Part shown: piece after piece, positions 61,448 to 64,000 of the stretch
Position numbering within the stretch: the stretch's first letter is position 1
How the letters are laid out: each line of letters opens with the position of its first letter
Assembly: GCF_050589825.1 (NCBI RefSeq)
Contig: NZ_JBNGOZ010000003.1
Span: forward strand, 1 to 64,000
DNA: 64,000 bases
Direction: 5' to 3'
From: Carboxylicivirga longa
GTDB taxonomy: Bacteria > Bacteroidota > Bacteroidia > Bacteroidales > Marinilabiliaceae
Notes under the pieces: model-generated
Told to the model about the DNA's origin: nothing
The model's database searches: none
The model's input: only the letters and a program-made list of their open reading frames with translations
Made by a program: the position numbers and the translations under genes

Positions 61448-64000
61448 ATGAAAGAATTAATCAACCGAAAGGTGCTTGTCAGTATGCTGTTTCTAGCCTT
61501 AACCATGTTAGGGGTGATTTCGTACAGGCAGTTGTCCTTTGAGCTTATTCCCAATACTGAATATCCGCTCCTTTTTGTGAGTGTGCAGGCCAATACCGAG
61601 TTAGACCCAAGGCACATGGAGCAGGAGGGAGCCATACCGGTGGAAGGCCTGGTGAGTACATTGGAAGGTATTGAAAAGATAGAAACGCGTGTGGGACCTG
61701 GTCGTGCCATGATTTTTGTGTACCTCAGCCGCAGTGTGGATGTCAAATACAGTTACCTGAAGCTGGTGGAGAAGGTAGAAGGAGCCTCCAATGTGCTGCC
61801 GGATAATATGATGGCACAGGTTTTTAAAGCCGATGTGGAGCAGATGACCAGCCAGTTTATGACCTTGCAAATGCGGGGTGAAGGAGGCGTTGACCGCGTT
61901 CGTAATATTTTTGAGCAGGAGATTAAGTCTAAATTGGAAAGTGTGGATGGAGTATCCTCCATTCAGGTGTCAGGAGGGCGTCAGAAGTCCGTGGAAATCA
62001 TTCTCCGACAAGATGTGTTGGATAGCTACGGCCTTACATCTGGTAGTATTCGTCAGCTGATAGCATCGGGCCAAAATGAGAAGATGTTTGCTGGTAGCGT
62101 TATTAAGGGACAAAAGGAGTATTATGTAACAGCGGAGGCCGATTATAAACGCATCAGCGATATAGAAAATATTGTGGTGAAGGCTGAGGGTCCTGTTCTG
62201 TTGAAGGATGTGGCACAGGTTAACTTTAGTGTTAAGGAAGAAGATTCCTACAGCCGGGTGAATGGTATGGAGTCGGTTGCTATTACCGTAGCCAAAGATG
62301 CGCAGGTTAACATGATTGAGTTATCGGATAATATCATCGATCTAATCAACGAGATAAACGACGAATACAAAGCCAAGGCGATAGAATTGACGGTGATCAC
62401 CAATCAGGCTGAAACCATGGAAAGCAACCTTGATTCGATTATTGAGCTGGCTTTTATCGGCGGTATCCTGGCGCTCTTTGTTTTGTGGATATTCCTCAAC
62501 AATATTCCGCTGGTGGGCATGGTCATGCTGTCGGTGCCCCTTTCGGTATATGGTGCTTTTAATTTCTTTTTTGCCACAGATATCTCCATTAATATGCTTA
62601 CGCTGGTGGGCTTGGCCCTGGCCATAGGAATGTTGCTCGATAACAGTGTTGTGGTGATGGAGAACATTTATCGGGTGGCCTCAATACAGCGCCATGCCGG
62701 TGAAGAAAGTGTAGTGCGGGGAACCAAAGAAGTGTGGCGTTCGGTAATTGCGGCTACATTAACCACCATCTCGGTCTTTTTGCCCTTTGTTTTTTCCGAA
62801 GAGCTCTTGCTGCGCGAAGTAGCCAAGCACATCAGTGTGTCCATTGTGTCTACCCTGGTGGTCTCTCTGCTGGTGGCCTTGATTCTGATCCCCATGTTAT
62901 CGCATTTGTTTCTTTCAGGCATTGTGCGTCATCGCATACAAGCGCTGGAAAAACTGGATTTGCATAACCGGATGGTACAATATTATATGTTGCTGCTGAA
63001 AGCGACTTTGCGGCGCCCGGCGACAACCGTAATAGGTATTTTGCTGGTCTTTTTTGTGGTGCTAATCCTTAGCCTGGGAGTGAGCCTATCCTCACAGGAA
63101 GAAGTGGAGACAAGTGAGTTTAATATTGGTGTTGAGATGTCGTCGGGTTCCATGCTGACCAATACCGATAAGGTAGTTCGGGAGATTGAGAGCCGCCTGG
63201 AAAGCCTGGAGGAGAAGAAAGATGTGGTGGTGCATGTGTTTGACGATGAAGCATCGGTATCGGTTATTTTAAAAGAGAACTATAAAACAATTGCCAGTCG
63301 CACTATTCCAGAGATACGTGCCGATATACAGGAGCGCATCAGCGAAGTGGAAGGTGGCGAGATAAGCCTTACGCAGAGCTCTACAAGGGTAATGGGCGGT
63401 GGTGGCGGTTTTGGCTCCAACCCGGGACTGGGTATGATGGCCATGCTGGGGCTGGGCGACCAGGAAGAAAAGGTGGTGATTAAGGGCGAGGACTATGATC
63501 AGATGCTGATGGTGGCCAATGATATTAAATACTACCTGGAAAATAACATTGAAAATCTGGAGCGGGCACGTATTTCAGTGGCCGGTAAGCGTCCTGAAAT
63601 CCATTTGGGGATGGATGCCTACCTCATGGGCCTGTTGAATATTTCACCGTCTAATGTGGTGTCTGAGTTATTTACCTTTCGCTCGGAGGTGAGTTCGGGC
63701 GGTCAGCTTAAAATAGATAACGAAACCTACGACATCATTATGAAAACGGTAGATGACAACCAAGCCGATGAGATACCTCCCAAGACTATGGAGGACTTAC
63801 AAGAGCTGAATGTCACCAACAGTAGTGGCGCCATTGTACCCTTGCGGGATTTCTCGGAAATCAGCTACGCCTCGGGACGAACCGAGATTAACCGCGTTGA
63901 CCAGGAGAAGCAGATAGAGGTAAGCTATCGTTTTTCAGATGAGGTGAATAATTCAAAGAGGCTGCTGGAAGATGCACGCACGCAAGTGGATGAGTTGGTG
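61448..64000 (+). CDS. RND-family efflux pump, inner-membrane subunit 2 (runs off right edge)
   Basis: The frame starts at ATG 61448 and stays open to the window end, giving 851 residues. MLFLALTMLGVISYRQLSFEL is TM1 and the porter region follows. VGLALAIGMLLDNSVVVMENIY marks TM4 with the proton-relay Asp. A Gly-rich run (near 63395-63450) is a loop in the second porter region. Two tandem, non-identical RND genes behind one adaptor suggest a heteromeric pump of MdtBC type; this is inference. The C-terminal about 200 residues are outside the window. Confidence 0.92.
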   Translation, partial: MKELINRKVLVSMLFLALTMLGVISYRQLSFELIPNTEYPLLFVSVQANTELDPRHMEQEGAIPVEGLVSTLEGIEKIETRVGPGRAMIFVYLSRSVDVKYSYLKLVEKVEGASNVLPDNMMAQVFKADVEQMTSQFMTLQMRGEGGVDRVRNIFEQEIKSKLESVDGVSSIQVSGGRQKSVEIILRQDVLDSYGLTSGSIRQLIASGQNEKMFAGSVIKGQKEYYVTAEADYKRISDIENIVVKAEGPVLLKDVAQVNFSVKEEDSYSRVNGMESVAITVAKDAQVNMIELSDNIIDLINEINDEYKAKAIELTVITNQAETMESNLDSIIELAFIGGILALFVLWIFLNNIPLVGMVMLSVPLSVYGAFNFFFATDISINMLTLVGLALAIGMLLDNSVVVMENIYRVASIQRHAGEESVVRGTKEVWRSVIAATLTTISVFLPFVFSEELLLREVAKHISVSIVSTLVVSLLVALILIPMLSHLFLSGIVRHRIQALEKLDLHNRMVQYYMLLLKATLRRPATTVIGILLVFFVVLILSLGVSLSSQEEVETSEFNIGVEMSSGSMLTNTDKVVREIESRLESLEEKKDVVVHVFDDEASVSVILKENYKTIASRTIPEIRADIQERISEVEGGEISLTQSSTRVMGGGGGFGSNPGLGMMAMLGLGDQEEKVVIKGEDYDQMLMVANDIKYYLENNIENLERARISVAGKRPEIHLGMDAYLMGLLNISPSNVVSELFTFRSEVSSGGQLKIDNETYDIIMKTVDDNQADEIPPKTMEDLQELNVTNSSGAIVPLRDFSEISYASGRTEINRVDQEKQIEVSYRFSDEVNNSKRLLEDARTQVDELV

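Noticed and set aside
1..64000. CRISPR array
   Set aside because: No regularly spaced direct repeats and no cas-like genes were seen.

Overview
The window looks like a chromosomal piece of a marine member of the Bacteroidota, probably Marinilabiliales or a relative. The evidence is eight proteins with a C-terminal type IX secretion (T9SS) sorting tail, a one-protein hybrid two-component regulator, promoters with a TAnnTTTG/A -7 element, a Bacteroidota-type tyrosine recombinase, and low G+C. No taxonomic search was possible, so genus-level placement is inference.

Positions 1-48661 are a red-algal galactan utilisation locus. From left to right it holds: an IS3-family transposase tail and a REP-like double hairpin (2-227); GH43 and GH95 exo-enzymes (303-3864); two tandem right-handed beta-helix enzymes (4251-10826); a DUF6266 gene on the minus strand; a GH50 beta-agarase split by a one-base frameshift (12136-14198); a broken SGNH esterase start; a metallophosphoesterase-LamG protein; a long apparent transcription unit (16417-32813) with a third beta-helix enzyme, an esterase-GH43 fusion, a probable GH150 lambda-carrageenase, four sulfatases, an esterase and a DUF4625 lipoprotein; a fourth beta-helix enzyme; the hybrid two-component regulator (35568-39614); a minus-strand beta-helix surface protein; and a unit with a 35-residue membrane peptide, a GH51-like enzyme and two GH2 beta-galactosidases (41389-48661). 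Endo-agarase and carrageenase cutting, desulfation by formylglycine sulfatases, deacylation and exo-galactosidase trimming fit breakdown of sulfated agar/carrageenan-type galactans. No susC/susD pair is present.

The most informative new pattern is a shared promoter architecture. A 20-base box beginning G(T/C)TAA starts 46-47 bases upstream of a TAnnTTTA/G -7 element in front of all four plus-strand beta-helix genes and the agarase, with weaker versions elsewhere. It is a candidate binding site for the hybrid regulator. The four beta-helix enzymes form two core subfamilies, and one of them is a mosaic of the others. I could not assign them to a characterised family; they are the best candidates for undescribed enzymes here.

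Positions 48662-50983 are a junction: a gene-free stretch, a minus-strand tyrosine recombinase, short repeats and tRNA-Arg(TCT). A recombinase lying against the 3' end of a tRNA suggests the locus, or part of it, arrived as a genomic island.

Positions 51411-64000 are an efflux operon: ABC ATPase, an ABC permease fused to a degenerate M1-peptidase-like domain, a TolC-type channel, a membrane-fusion lipoprotein and two RND pumps. The last runs off the right edge.
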